From: Kitasatospora azatica KCTC 9699
GTDB taxonomy: Bacteria > Actinomycetota > Actinomycetes > Streptomycetales > Streptomycetaceae
Reading direction: 5' to 3'
DNA length: 64,000 nt
Assembly (NCBI RefSeq): GCF_000744785.1
Contig: NZ_JQMO01000003.1
Location: 1,860,001 to 1,924,000 of the forward strand
Below, piece by piece: positions 1-13,031 of this stretch (the stretch's first letter is position 1; every line of letters starts with the position of its first letter). A model generated the notes under the pieces. That model searched no databases, was not told where the DNA came from, and saw only the letters and a program-made list of their open reading frames with translations. The translations under genes were made by a program, and so were the position numbers.

Positions 1-1
1 C

Positions 2-667
2 TGGGGGACCTGGGTGCACCGCTGGACGGCCGAGGAGGGGCGCCACGGCATAGCCATCCGGGACTACCTGCTGGCCACCCGCGCGGTCGACCCGGTGGCC
101 CTGGAGCGGGCCCGGATGGAGCACATGGCGGCGGGCTTCGAGTCCGACAACGCGCACAGCATGCTGCACTCGGTGGCCTACGTGGCCTTCCAGGAGCTCG
201 CCACCCGGATCTCGCACCGCAACACCGGCCACTTCGCCGGCGACCCGCTCTGCGAGCAGCTGCTGGCGAAGATCGCCAACGACGAGAACCTGCACATGGT
301 CTTCTACCGGAACCTGCTGCGGGCCGCGCTGGAGATCGCCCCCGACCTCGCCATGCAGGCCGTCCGCGACGTGGTGTGCGACTTCCGGATGCCCGGCCAC
401 GGGATGCCCGGCTTCGAGCGCTCCGCCGCGCAGATCGCCATCGGCGGCATCTACAACCTGCGGATCCACCACGACGACGTGCTGCAGCCGGTGCTGCGCC
501 ACCTGAAGGTGATGGAGATCGGCGGCCTCGGCCCGGCCGGTCTGCAGGCCCAGCAGGAGCTCGGGCTCTTCCTGGACGGCCTGGACGCGCAGGCCACCAA
601 GTTCGACGAGCGGCAGGCCGCACTGCTGGCGCGGCGGGCCGCCAACGCCGAGCGCAAGGCGGGCTGA
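2..667 (+). CDS. acyl-ACP desaturase, 5'-truncated by window edge
   Basis: C-terminal 221 residues of a ferritin-like di-iron fatty acid desaturase (stearoyl-ACP desaturase class), which puts a double bond into acyl chains carried on ACP. The reading frame is open to the first bases, so the true start lies before the window. Visible family marks are the iron-ligand helix TAEEGRHG near the truncated N-terminus and the second ligand motif DENLHM about 85 residues later, which fit the paired E-x-x-H motifs of this family. No internal start should be used: a start at 14 would cut the four-helix bundle. The next gene is 465 bases away, so this appears to be the last gene of its transcript. Confidence 0.9.
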   Translation, partial: WGTWVHRWTAEEGRHGIAIRDYLLATRAVDPVALERARMEHMAAGFESDNAHSMLHSVAYVAFQELATRISHRNTGHFAGDPLCEQLLAKIANDENLHMVFYRNLLRAALEIAPDLAMQAVRDVVCDFRMPGHGMPGFERSAAQIAIGGIYNLRIHHDDVLQPVLRHLKVMEIGGLGPAGLQAQQELGLFLDGLDAQATKFDERQAALLARRAANAERKAG

Positions 668-720
668 GCACGCACGGCGATGTGCAGGTTCCGGCCTTTT
701 CGCCCGAAAAATGCCACACC

Positions 721-734
721 GTGACGAAGGTCAC
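721..734. promoter_or_regulatory. Crp-like binding site (GTGA-N6-TCAC)
   Basis: The sequence is GTGAC-GAAG-GTCAC, a 5-4-5 perfect inverted repeat that also reads as GTGA-N6-TCAC, the core of CRP-family operators and compatible with the Streptomyces Crp consensus as I remember it. It lies between the desaturase stop and the DUF4193 gene, about 400 bases from the latter. Occupancy is inference. Confidence 0.4.
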
Positions 735-753
735 ATCCGCGACCTGTACACGT

Positions 754-782
754 TCGGATGATCTCGTAGCGTGATCATCCGA
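754..782. promoter_or_regulatory. 10-bp perfect inverted repeat downstream of desaturase
   Basis: TCGGATGATC and GATCATCCGA flank a 9-base spacer. There is no U tract, so it could be a factor-independent terminator of the streptomycete type for the desaturase gene or a protein-binding operator. It lies 20 bases from the Crp-like site. Confidence 0.45.
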
Positions 783-1132
783 GTGGCGTAATCCATTGCA
801 GACGGTAGTCGGAACCGGCGGATCGGGTTCCGCTCCCGTGCGCCGTGAATGCGCCTCCTACCTGCGCCGGGGCGCCCTGGTGCAAGTGCCTGCCAGGGCG
901 TACCATCACCTTCCGTATTCGACTGCAGAGGCTCACCCACCATTGGTGGCCACTGTCCGCAAGCCTGCCGAGGGCGGCTCGGAGCACCCGGTCGGGCCCG
1001 TCTCTGAGTGTCGATTGAGTAACAGGGCTTGAAGTAAGGCACAATCTCGGCCTCGGGTCGGGCACAAGACCGGCCCCTCATGCGTTACGTGCGCTGGAGA
1101 TACCGCACACACCCAGAGGGGGAGAGCGAACA

Positions 1133-1432
1133 ATGGCAACGGACTACGACACCCCACGCAAGACCGATGACGACCTCAACGAGGACAGCATCGAGGAACT
1201 GAAGGCGCGCCGGAACGACAAGTCGACCACCACGGTCGACGTCGACGATTTCGACTCGGCGGAGAGCCTTGAACTGCCCGGCGCCGACCTCTCCAACGAG
1301 GAGCTGTCGGTCCGGGTGCTGCCGCGTCAGGCCGATGAGTTCACCTGCATGAGCTGCTTCCTGGTGCACCACCGGAGCCAGCTGTACAGCGAGAAGAACG
1401 GCCAGCCGATCTGCAAGGACTGCGGAGCCTGA
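1133..1432 (+). CDS. DUF4193 family small zinc-ribbon-like protein
   Basis: A 99-residue acidic protein recognisable as DUF4193, a conserved actinobacterial family of unknown function. The N-terminal two thirds are charged and probably flexible (DDDLNEDSIEEL, DVDDFDS). The C-terminal 30 residues carry CMSC followed about 20 residues later by CKDC at the extreme end, a four-cysteine arrangement that probably binds one zinc. Start ATG with a GGGGGAGAG site upstream. It is flanked by dut and DUF3710 in the wider neighbourhood, a grouping common in streptomycetes. No function is assigned. Confidence 0.88.
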   Translation: MATDYDTPRKTDDDLNEDSIEELKARRNDKSTTTVDVDDFDSAESLELPGADLSNEELSVRVLPRQADEFTCMSCFLVHHRSQLYSEKNGQPICKDCGA

Positions 1433-1563
1433 GCAGGGGCCGGACTCGGTCCGAGCCCGGTGGTCGCGGTGCCTGGCACCGTCACCGGCTCGGCACACCG
1501 TCCCGTCCGGCCCGGGCCCCCGTGCCGGAGGCTGATTCCGCGACCGCCCTCGCGGGCGCACTT

Positions 1564-1611
1564 GAACGGCGAAGGGGCGGTCCGTACCCACGGACCGCCC
1601 CTTCGCCGTTC
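1564..1611. terminator. bidirectional terminator, 21-bp perfect stem
   Basis: A 21-bp perfect inverted repeat (1564-1584 with 1591-1611) around a 6-base loop sits between the convergent DUF4193 and DUF3093 genes and can serve both. Confidence 0.85.
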
Positions 1612-1614
1612 GCG

Positions 1615-2076
1615 TCAGCCCCGATCGCTGCTCTGATCGCCGCCCCGATCGCTGCCCAGCGCGGCGGCCAGGCTCTCCGGGTCGCGGGTCGAGAGGTAGA
1701 GGTACGGCGTCGGGTCGGCCGGATCGGTCACCTCGACCCGCAGCGCGGTCCGCACGTAACTGCGCAGCAGCATGAAGGCGCGCGGATCGGCCTTCACCGA
1801 CCGCCAGGCCACCGCCTCGGCGGCGTCCAGCGGCCGGGCCTCGCCGAGTGCCGAGAGCGGGATCCGGGCCTGGCCGGCCACCAGCGAACCCTGCACCACC
1901 CGGATCCGGGCACTGCCGTAGGAGCTCAGCGCCACCGCCCCGGCGACGAACCCGGTCAGCAGGCCGACCAGGGCGGGCACCGGGCCGAAACGCAGCAGGA
2001 TCAGGCCCAGCGAGAGACCGGCACCGACCGGCAGCAGCCACCAGGAGCGGGGCGCGGTGAGGCGTTCGTCGTACAT
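1615..2076 (-). CDS. DUF3093 family membrane protein
   Basis: A 153-residue protein matching the actinobacterial DUF3093 family. It begins MYDERLTAPRSWWLLP, has two adjacent hydrophobic segments at about residues 12-50 (typical of two short membrane helices), then a soluble domain with the family-like pattern of small beta strands ending in YLYLSTRDPESLAAAL. Function unknown. It is transcribed toward DUF4193 and divergent from the PaaI thioesterase gene, with 54 bases between the two starts, so both promoters must lie in or overlap that short gap. Confidence 0.85.
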   Translation of the reverse strand: MYDERLTAPRSWWLLPVGAGLSLGLILLRFGPVPALVGLLTGFVAGAVALSSYGSARIRVVQGSLVAGQARIPLSALGEARPLDAAEAVAWRSVKADPRAFMLLRSYVRTALRVEVTDPADPTPYLYLSTRDPESLAAALGSDRGGDQSSDRG

Positions 2077-2130
2077 GCGGCCATTCTGTCCCAGGCCCGT
2101 TCGAAGCTGACCATTGCGTCTTAGCTACTC

Positions 2131-2742
2131 GTGAGTAGGGTCGACCCCGTGACCGCAGACACCACCCCCACCACCCCCACCACGCCGCCCCAGGACGCGA
2201 CCGAACCGGTCCGCCACCCGGACGCGCCGGCTCCCGGTACCCCCCTCGGCTCGCACTACGTGCACTGCTTCGGCTGTGGCCCGCAGCACCCCGGTGGGCT
2301 GCAGCTGGACGTCCGGGCCGGCCAAGGCGTCGACGTCACCGCCGAGTTCACCGTCAAGCCGACGCACCAGGGCGGCCCCGGACTGGCCCACGGCGGCATC
2401 CTCACCACCGCCATGGACGAGACCCTCGGCTCGCTCAACTGGATCCTGCACACCGCCTCGGTCACCGGCCGACTGGAGACCGACTTCCTGCGCCCGGTGC
2501 CGGTCGATTCGGTCCTGCACATCCGCGCCTGGGCGACGGGCGTACACGGCCGAAAGCTCTACTGCGCGGCCGAGGGCCGCATCGGCGACCCCGAGGGACC
2601 GGTCGCGATCCGCGCCACGGCACTCTTCATCCAGGTGAAGCTGGAACACTTCACCACGCACGGTCGTCCCGAGGACATCAAAGCCGCTCTGGACGACCCC
2701 GACCTGTTCAAGCGCGCCAGAGCCTTCGAGGTGAATCCGTGA
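2131..2742 (+). CDS. PaaI-family hotdog thioesterase
   Basis: About 200 residues with a single hotdog domain in the C-terminal two thirds. The signature stretch AHGGILTTAMDE (about residues 88-99) is the hotdog helix with its catalytic acidic residue, and FGCGPQHPGGL precedes it as in actinobacterial PaaI-type acyl-CoA thioesterases. The first 40 residues are Pro/Thr-rich and probably disordered. Two GTG starts are possible (2131 and 2146); neither has a strong ribosome binding site. The stop overlaps the dut start (GTGA), so dut is translationally coupled. Substrate not predictable. Confidence 0.85.
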   Translation: MSRVDPVTADTTPTTPTTPPQDATEPVRHPDAPAPGTPLGSHYVHCFGCGPQHPGGLQLDVRAGQGVDVTAEFTVKPTHQGGPGLAHGGILTTAMDETLGSLNWILHTASVTGRLETDFLRPVPVDSVLHIRAWATGVHGRKLYCAAEGRIGDPEGPVAIRATALFIQVKLEHFTTHGRPEDIKAALDDPDLFKRARAFEVNP

Positions 2743-3206
2743 GTTCCACCGTCCGCCCTCCGGTCGACATCCTGATCCGGCGGCTCGACCCAGAGCTGCC
2801 GCTGCCCGGGTACGCCCAGCCGGGAGACGCCGGCGCGGACCTGTGCGCAGCCGTCGACGCCGACCTGGAACCGGGCGAGCGCACTGTCATTCCCACCGGC
2901 ATCGCCATCGCGTTGCCGGACGGTTACGCGGCGTTCGTCCACCCGCGCTCAGGGCTGGCAGCGCGTTGCGGAGTTGCGCTCGTGAACGCCCCAGGGACGG
3001 TCGATGCCGGGTACCGTGGTGAGATCAAGGTGATCGTCGTCAACCTGGACCCGCGCGAGCGGGTCAGCTTCCGACGTGGGGACCGGATCGCTCAGCTGGT
3101 GGTCCAGCAGGTCGAGAAGGCCCGCTTCCACGAGGTGGCGGAACTGCCCGGGTCTGCACGTGCCGAGGGTGGGTTCGGGTCGACCGGTGGCCACGCAGCG
3201 GTTTAG
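2739..3206 (+). CDS. dut: dUTP diphosphatase
   Basis: A 155-residue trimeric-type dUTPase that hydrolyses dUTP to dUMP and diphosphate, keeping uracil out of DNA and feeding dTMP synthesis. All five family motifs are visible: DAGADLCA (motif 1), PRSGLA (2), NAPGTVDAGYRGEI (3), RGDRIAQLVV (4) and the C-terminal arm RAEGGFGSTGGH (5). The length is normal. The GTG start at 2739 overlaps the previous stop by four bases, which implies translational coupling with the thioesterase. Confidence 0.96.
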   Translation: MSSTVRPPVDILIRRLDPELPLPGYAQPGDAGADLCAAVDADLEPGERTVIPTGIAIALPDGYAAFVHPRSGLAARCGVALVNAPGTVDAGYRGEIKVIVVNLDPRERVSFRRGDRIAQLVVQQVEKARFHEVAELPGSARAEGGFGSTGGHAAV

Positions 3207-3220
3207 CAAGCAGGTTCAGC

Positions 3221-3260
3221 GCAGGAGTTCTGTAAGCAGCGCAGCAGTTCCGTAAGCAGC
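3221..3260. repeat. 20-bp imperfect direct repeat downstream of dut
   Basis: Two adjacent copies of a 20-base unit (3221-3240 and 3241-3260) that differ at two positions, with further degenerate CAGCAG runs up to 3275. The repeat fills the gap between dut and DUF3710. Confidence 0.6.
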
Positions 3261-3313
3261 ACAGCAGCAGGTACGCGCAGGTATTTCGCATCGGTCTTGG
3301 ACCGGGAAGGACA

Positions 3314-4141
3314 GTGACCGTGTTCCGTCGTCGCCACAAGAGCGAGGACGCTGTCGAGCAGCTCGCCGAGGACGCCATCAGCGCCGACGAGACGGCCGAT
3401 GACGTCGAAGACCCCGCCGGCTCCGAGAGCGAGACTGACGTCGAGGAGACCGAGGAGACGGAGGAGGACCTCGCCGACCGCGTCGGTCTGCCCCCGGCCC
3501 CGCGGCCCGACGGCCCCTGGGACCACTCCGAGCTGGAGAGCCCCGAGGAGGGCCGGGTCGACCTCGGCGGTCTGCTGGTCCCCGGCGTCGAGGGCATGGA
3601 GCTTCGAGTGGAGGTGGCCGGCGACGCGATCGTGGCCGCCACCCTGGTGCTCGGCAACAGCGCCGTCCAGCTCCAGGCCTTCGCCGCACCCAAGTCCGAG
3701 GGCATCTGGAGTGAGGTCCGCGACGAGATCGCGGGCGGCATCCGCGCCCAGGGCGGTCTGGTCGAGGAGGAGGAGGGCCCGCTCGGCTGGCACCTCCGCG
3801 CCCAGGTGCCGGTGCAGCTGCCCGACGGGACGCAGGGTGTCCAACTGGTCCGCTTCGTCGGCTGCGACGGCCCGCGCTGGTTCCTGCGCGGCGTGATCTC
3901 CGGCCAGGCCGCGGTGCAGCCGGAGTCGGCGGACGTGCTGGAACAGGTCTTCCGGCAGACCGTCGTGGTGCGCGGCGAGGCGCCGATGGCGCCGCGCGAC
4001 CCGATCGTGCTCAAGCTGCCGGAGGACGCCCAGATGGTGGCGGACGGCGGCGTGGGCTCGAGTGAGAGCGAGGGTTCTCGGTTCGGCGGCGAGGCACTGA
4101 GCCCGTTCTCGCGTGGCCCGGAGATCACCGAGGTGCGCTGA
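3314..4141 (+). CDS. DUF3710 family protein
   Basis: A 275-residue protein of the actinobacterial DUF3710 family, unknown function. It has a short basic N-terminus (FRRRHK), a very acidic low-complexity stretch at about residues 9-55, then a globular domain starting near RPDGPWDHSELE and containing conserved-looking WFLRGVISGQAA and APRDPIVLKLP. No signal peptide or membrane helix, so probably cytoplasmic. The GTG start at 3314 has GGAAGG at the right distance. It normally travels with dut in streptomycetes, as here; the rRNA operon then follows. Confidence 0.88.
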   Translation: MTVFRRRHKSEDAVEQLAEDAISADETADDVEDPAGSESETDVEETEETEEDLADRVGLPPAPRPDGPWDHSELESPEEGRVDLGGLLVPGVEGMELRVEVAGDAIVAATLVLGNSAVQLQAFAAPKSEGIWSEVRDEIAGGIRAQGGLVEEEEGPLGWHLRAQVPVQLPDGTQGVQLVRFVGCDGPRWFLRGVISGQAAVQPESADVLEQVFRQTVVVRGEAPMAPRDPIVLKLPEDAQMVADGGVGSSESEGSRFGGEALSPFSRGPEITEVR

Positions 4142-4175
4142 CCGCGCTGCGGTAGACCCCACCGGCGTAGACCCC

Positions 4176-4210
4176 ACCGGCCCCGGACAGCCTGGCTGTC
4201 CGGGGCCGGT
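4176..4210 (+). terminator. terminator after DUF3710, 17-bp stem
   Basis: A 17-bp perfect inverted repeat (4176-4192 and 4194-4210) ends exactly where the rRNA promoter -35 hexamer begins, insulating the rRNA operon from upstream transcription. Confidence 0.85.
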
Positions 4211-4239
4211 TTGACTCTGCTGGACCTGGTGCGTAACGT
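4211..4239 (+). promoter_or_regulatory. rRNA operon promoter
   Basis: TTGACT at 4211-4216 and TAACGT at 4234-4239 with a 17-base spacer fit the vegetative (HrdB-type) consensus. Streptomycete rRNA operons have several promoters in tandem; a second likely -10 element, TAGAGT, is at 4318-4323 but its -35 region is poor. Confidence 0.65.
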
Positions 4240-4671
4240 TCTCCGAGTTGCCCGGACCGCCCTGAGCGGCGGCGAGTAAATCTGATGAGCGTGAAAATCG
4301 CGAGACAGAAACTCTGCTAGAGTCTGGGAGCGCCGAAAGCCGAAAGGCCGGAAGCAAAATGCGGAAAGCGAAGTGGAAAAGGCACTGAGCCGGACCTGAT
4401 AAGCTTTACGAAGTAAGAACGCAGTAACACTGAAACGAATGCCCGGAGAGCTTGCGAGAGCGGCTTGAAGGAAGTGTCCGTTCCTTGAGAACTCAACAGC
4501 GTGCCAAAAGTCAACGCCAGATATGTTGACATCCCCGGCCTGGACCTTCTGGTTCGGGTTGGAGATTCCTTTTGAAGTAAAACACTAGCGAGGACGCAGT
4601 GCACGGGGTCGGCCTATTCCGCCGATTGTCGTGCCGCTCTGCGCGGGTGTCGACCCGATTACGGGAAAACA
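4240..4671 (+). other. rRNA leader with processing and antitermination sequences
   Basis: The 430-base leader has no gene. It holds a probable second promoter (-10 at 4318-4323) and, at about 4480-4505, a CCTTGAGAACTCAACAGCG segment of the kind found before actinomycete 16S genes; a related TTTGAGAACTGCACAGTG lies before 23S at about 6440-6458, which fits paired box/processing signals. The TTGACA at 4526 lacks a matching -10 and is probably part of the conserved processing region. Confidence 0.55.
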
Positions 4672-9590
<4,919 letters not shown>

Positions 9591-9674
9591 GTTGCTCGCG
9601 TCCACTGTGTTGTTCTGAAACAACGACCCCATCCCGTTTGGTCACGGGGATGGTGCGGCCGACAGTTTCATAGT

Positions 9675-9793
9675 GTTTCGGTGGTCATAGCGTGAGGGAA
9701 ACGCCCGGTTACATTCCGAACCCGGAAGCTAAGCCTTACAGCGCCGATGGTACTGCAGGGGGGACCCTGTGGGAGAGTAGGACGCCGCCGAAC
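9675..9793 (+). rRNA. 5S ribosomal RNA
   Basis: About 119 bases beginning GTTTCGGTGGTCATAGC and ending GGACGCCGCCGAAC; the ends pair as the 5S terminal helix, and the internal CCGAACCCGGAAGCTAAG loop is typical. Ends may be off by two or three bases. Confidence 0.96.
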
Positions 9794-9802
9794 AATCATT
9801 CA

Positions 9803-9857
9803 GAAGAAGCCCCCACCGTACTGTGTTTAATTAAACGCAGTCGGTGGGGGCTTCTTC
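9803..9857 (+). terminator. rRNA operon terminator, very long hairpin
   Basis: The 55 bases fold almost completely: a 16-bp outer stem (9803-9818 with 9842-9857) continues through an inner stem with one wobble or mismatch up to the central TTAATTAA. It is the strongest hairpin in the window and closes the rRNA operon 10 bases after 5S. Confidence 0.9.
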
Positions 9858-9959
9858 GCGTTTACCTGTCGTCCATGGCGGAGGGGGGACGCGCAGGGGT
9901 GAACGCGTGTCCGAGTAGGATCCCGAAGGTCACGTCGAGAGCCAGGGGTTGATCAACGA

Positions 9960-11528
9960 ATGGCACGTCCATCCCTTACCCGCGCGCACCGCGTGCTGCT
10001 TGGCCTGGTGGCGGTCGGGGCCTGCCTGATCTCCGGGATCGGCTTCGCCGGGTCGTACTCGGCGGTGCGCGAGCTGGCCGTTCACAAGGGCTTCGGCGTC
10101 TTCTCGTACGCCTTCCCGGTCGGTGTCGACGCGGGCATCGTCGTCCTGTTGGCGCTCGACCTGGTGCTGACCTGGCTTCGGATACCGTTCCCGCTGCTGC
10201 GTCAGGCGGCCTGGCTGCTGACCGTCGCCACCATCGCCTTCAACGCTGCGGCGTCCTGGGGCGATGCCTTGGGGATGGGCATGCACGCGGTCATCCCGGT
10301 GCTCTTCGTCGTGATCGTCGAGGCCTCTCGGCACGCCGTCGGCCGGATCGCGGCGATCACCGCGGACCGCCACATGGAGTCCGTCCGCCTGATGCGCTGG
10401 CTGCTCTCGCCGGTGCCGACCTTCCGGCTCTGGCGCCGGATGAAGCTCTGGGAGCTGCGCTCCTATGACGAGGTGGTGCGGCTGGAGCAGAACCGGCTGG
10501 TCTACCGGGCTCAACTGCGCTTCCGCTACGGGCGCGGCTGGCGCCGCTCGGCGCCGATTCAGGCGCTGCTGCCGCTCAAGCTGGCCAAGTACGGTGTGCC
10601 GCTCGACGTGACGGCGCTGGACCGGATCGATCCGCCGCCGGTGCAGCAGAGCCCGGCGCCGCGGGTCGCGGCCGAGCCGCAGGCGGAGGCCGAGCCGCCG
10701 GCGGTGTCGGCGGCCGCGGTCGTGCCGATCCTGGGCAAGCTGGCTGCCAGTCGCTGGCGGGACACCCAGGGACCGGCCGAGTCGGCCGAGCAGCAGCCGG
10801 TCAAGGTGGGCCGACCGGTCACCGCAGTGCGGGACATCCGGGCCACCATGCCGAGCGAGCAGGCTCAGCCGGTCCACCAGTCGCAGCCGGCGGAGCCCTC
10901 GGAGCCGGCGCGACAGTCCGCCTGGTTCGCGCCGCGCGCGCAGTCGGAGGCTCCGGCAGCCGCGGCTCCAGCCCCGGCTCCCGCTGCAGTCCAGCCCCCC
11001 GCGCCGGCTCGCGTCCCCGCGCCGGTCGCTGAGCCGGCTCCCGACCAGGCCGATCCGACCGATCAGCAGGGGCGTCAGCAGCCGAGTGGCGCTCAGCTGG
11101 TGGCGCTCTACGAGCAGGGGCGGCTCCCGATCCCGGAGCCCACGGCTCCCACCGACCCCGAGCCTGCTCCCGAAGCTGCCGCCACCCCGGCACCCGCTCC
11201 CGCCGCTGTCCCGGCGCCTTCTCCTGCGCAGCTGCCGCGGCCCCAGTCCGACAACATGTTCGCGCCGCGCACCCAGCCCGCCCCCGAGGCAGTGGTGGAG
11301 CCGCCGGTGAGCGGAACCGAGCTGACCGTGGATCTGGGCGTCGAGGCGTTGACGGCCTATCAGGACACCTTCGGCCATGACCCCGACGAGGAGCGGCTGG
11401 CCCACTACCTCTTCACCCAGTACGGCGTTGAGTCCGCGCGCCGCCCGGGTACCCCGCCCAGCCGCAGTGAGATGGCCCGGATCTGGCCGTACCTGCTGGA
11501 CCGCTACGCGACCCTCGGTCGCGACTAG
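9960..11528 (+). CDS. DUF2637 (SpdB-like) membrane protein
   Basis: A 522-residue protein with an N-terminal DUF2637 domain (about residues 1-200) containing four hydrophobic segments, near 12-32, 44-68, 77-97 and 102-122. This is the family that includes SpdB-type plasmid-spread proteins of actinomycete conjugative elements, but chromosomal copies such as this one are common. Residues about 220-470 are Pro/Ala/Gln-rich and probably disordered. The last 60 residues form a small conserved-looking region (LTAYQDTFGHDPDEERLA, then ARIWPYLLDRY). It stands alone after the rRNA terminator. Function unknown; a role in conjugation is not implied by the context. Confidence 0.8.
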   Translation: MARPSLTRAHRVLLGLVAVGACLISGIGFAGSYSAVRELAVHKGFGVFSYAFPVGVDAGIVVLLALDLVLTWLRIPFPLLRQAAWLLTVATIAFNAAASWGDALGMGMHAVIPVLFVVIVEASRHAVGRIAAITADRHMESVRLMRWLLSPVPTFRLWRRMKLWELRSYDEVVRLEQNRLVYRAQLRFRYGRGWRRSAPIQALLPLKLAKYGVPLDVTALDRIDPPPVQQSPAPRVAAEPQAEAEPPAVSAAAVVPILGKLAASRWRDTQGPAESAEQQPVKVGRPVTAVRDIRATMPSEQAQPVHQSQPAEPSEPARQSAWFAPRAQSEAPAAAAPAPAPAAVQPPAPARVPAPVAEPAPDQADPTDQQGRQQPSGAQLVALYEQGRLPIPEPTAPTDPEPAPEAAATPAPAPAAVPAPSPAQLPRPQSDNMFAPRTQPAPEAVVEPPVSGTELTVDLGVEALTAYQDTFGHDPDEERLAHYLFTQYGVESARRPGTPPSRSEMARIWPYLLDRYATLGRD

Positions 11529-11590
11529 CAACCGGCGAAGCATACAAACCGACAACCGTATAGGCCGCTGGTCCGGCTGCTGGGCGCCCA

Positions 11591-11620
11591 TTGACGCCCG
11601 CCGAAGGCCAGGACTACCTT
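11591..11620 (+). promoter_or_regulatory. promoter of the aldolase gene
   Basis: TTGACG (11591-11596) and TACCTT (11615-11620) with an 18-base spacer. The predicted transcription start, about 11627, falls inside the palindrome at 11625-11639, and a GGAGGAG ribosome binding site follows at 11648. Confidence 0.65.
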
Positions 11621-11624
11621 CGCA

Positions 11625-11639
11625 TCAACAATATGTTGA
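11625..11639. promoter_or_regulatory. 15-bp palindromic operator overlapping transcription start
   Basis: TCAACA-ATA-TGTTGA, a perfect 6-3-6 inverted repeat. Its position over the predicted start point is that of a repressor operator. The AT-rich half-sites stand out in this GC-rich sequence and resemble GntR or IclR family sites; the regulator is not encoded next to it. Confidence 0.7.
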
Positions 11640-11659
11640 ATGAGCGTGGAGGAGTCCGG

Positions 11660-12958
11660 ATGTCGCAGGTAGAGGTGGATGGCGCTGCCGCCGCAGGTGC
11701 AGAGAGCCTGACCTTCTCCCCGTCCGCCCGCGCCGTGGTGGACGCCCTGCTCGGCCCGGTCGACGCCGACCTGGCCGCCCGCTACCCGGGTGACTCCGGT
11801 AGCCGGCAGCCGGTCCACACGGTGTACGTGCGCGCCGACGCCTTCGCCGCCGACACGGTGGCCGACTGGGGTCGGCAGGCGCTGCAGGCGCTGGACACCC
11901 ACGCCGGCACCCCCGCCGAGCTGGCCGAGGCGCTCGGCGTCCCGGCCGACGAGCTGATCGCCGAGGTGCACGCCCGGGTGCGGGCCAAGCTCGAGCGGGA
12001 GCCGATCGAGGACCTGCGGATCGACTTCGAGGACGGCTACGGCCCCCGCCCCGACGCGGAGGAGGACGCCGGGGCGGTCCGCGCGGCCCGGCTGGTGGCC
12101 GCGGCGGTGGCCGACGGCAGCGCCCCGCCGTACATCGGCATCCGGATCAAGTGCATGGAGGCCGCGGTCCGCGACCGGGGCATCCGGACCCTGGAGCTCT
12201 TCCTCGCCACCCTGCTCGAGGGTGGCCGCCCGCTGCCCGCCGGCCTGGTGCTCACGCTGCCCAAGGTGACCTACCCGCAGCAGGTGACCGCGCTGGTCCG
12301 GCTGCTGGAGGACTTCGAGCAGCGGGCCGGTCTGCCCCCCAAGCGGATCGGCTTCGAGATCCAGATCGAGACCACCCAGGCGATCCTCGGACCGGACGGC
12401 CGGGCGACCGTCGCGCTGATGATCGAGGCCGCCGAGGGCCGGGCCACCGGACTTCACTACGGCACCTTCGACTACAGCGCTTCCTGTGGGGTCAGCGCGG
12501 CCTACCAGAGCATGGAGCACCCGGTCGCCGACCACGCAAAGGCCGTGATGCAGGTGGCCGCAGCCGGCACCGGGGTGCGGCTCTCCGACGGTTCGACCAA
12601 CGTCATCCCGACCGGCTCGACCGAGCAGGTCTTCGCCGCCTGGAACCTGCACCACCGACTGGTCCGCCGCTCGCTGGCCCGCGCCTACTACCAGGGCTGG
12701 GACATGCACCCGGCGCACCTGCCCACCCGGTACGCGGCCGTCTACGCGTTCTACCGCGAGGGCCTGGCGGCGGCCGCCGCCCGACTGGCCGCGTACGTGG
12801 CCAAGGCCGGCGGAGACGTGATGGACGAGCCGGCCACTGCGAAGGCGCTCAGCGGCTACCTGCTGCGCGGTCTGGACTGCGGGGCGGTCGACCCGGCCGA
12901 GGTCACCGAACTCACCGGCCTGGACCGCAAGCAGCTGGAGGTGCTCGCCGGGCGCTGA
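11660..12958 (+). CDS. HpcH/HpaI aldolase / citrate lyase-like protein (DUF6986)
   Basis: 432 residues with the fold of HpcH/HpaI aldolases and citrate lyase beta chains (divalent-metal, TIM-barrel C-C lyases). Typical elements are LRIDFEDGYG (about 115-124, acidic metal-site region), IGIRIKCME, a strand with GFEIQIETTQAI, and TGLHYGTFDYSASCG near 260. It belongs to a longer actinobacterial subgroup (DUF6986) often annotated simply as aldolase; the substrate is unknown. Start ATG at 11660 is chosen because GGAGGAG lies 5 bases upstream, whereas earlier starts would lie in the promoter. Transcription is probably repressor-controlled through the palindrome at 11625. Confidence 0.85.
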   Translation: MSQVEVDGAAAAGAESLTFSPSARAVVDALLGPVDADLAARYPGDSGSRQPVHTVYVRADAFAADTVADWGRQALQALDTHAGTPAELAEALGVPADELIAEVHARVRAKLEREPIEDLRIDFEDGYGPRPDAEEDAGAVRAARLVAAAVADGSAPPYIGIRIKCMEAAVRDRGIRTLELFLATLLEGGRPLPAGLVLTLPKVTYPQQVTALVRLLEDFEQRAGLPPKRIGFEIQIETTQAILGPDGRATVALMIEAAEGRATGLHYGTFDYSASCGVSAAYQSMEHPVADHAKAVMQVAAAGTGVRLSDGSTNVIPTGSTEQVFAAWNLHHRLVRRSLARAYYQGWDMHPAHLPTRYAAVYAFYREGLAAAAARLAAYVAKAGGDVMDEPATAKALSGYLLRGLDCGAVDPAEVTELTGLDRKQLEVLAGR

Positions 12959-13031
12959 GTCGCCTCGGCTCCGGGTGGTTAGGGTTGAGCGGACTCGTTC
13001 CCCTTCCCTGCCACCCGGAGTGCCGCGCGCC

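Larger units (their letters stand above)
668..1132. other. 465-base intergenic region, no credible gene
   Basis: Short open frames here lack ribosome binding sites and family resemblance. The first 120 bases hold a Crp-like site (721-734) and a 10-bp inverted repeat (754-782). The rest presumably carries the promoter of the DUF4193 gene; I could not pick out a convincing -35/-10 pair. A GGGGGAGAG-type ribosome binding site lies just before the ATG at 1133. Confidence 0.5.

Noticed and set aside
4526..4554. TTGACA as a further rRNA promoter
   Set aside because: No -10 hexamer at 16-19 bases; the segment is better explained as the conserved processing region before 16S.
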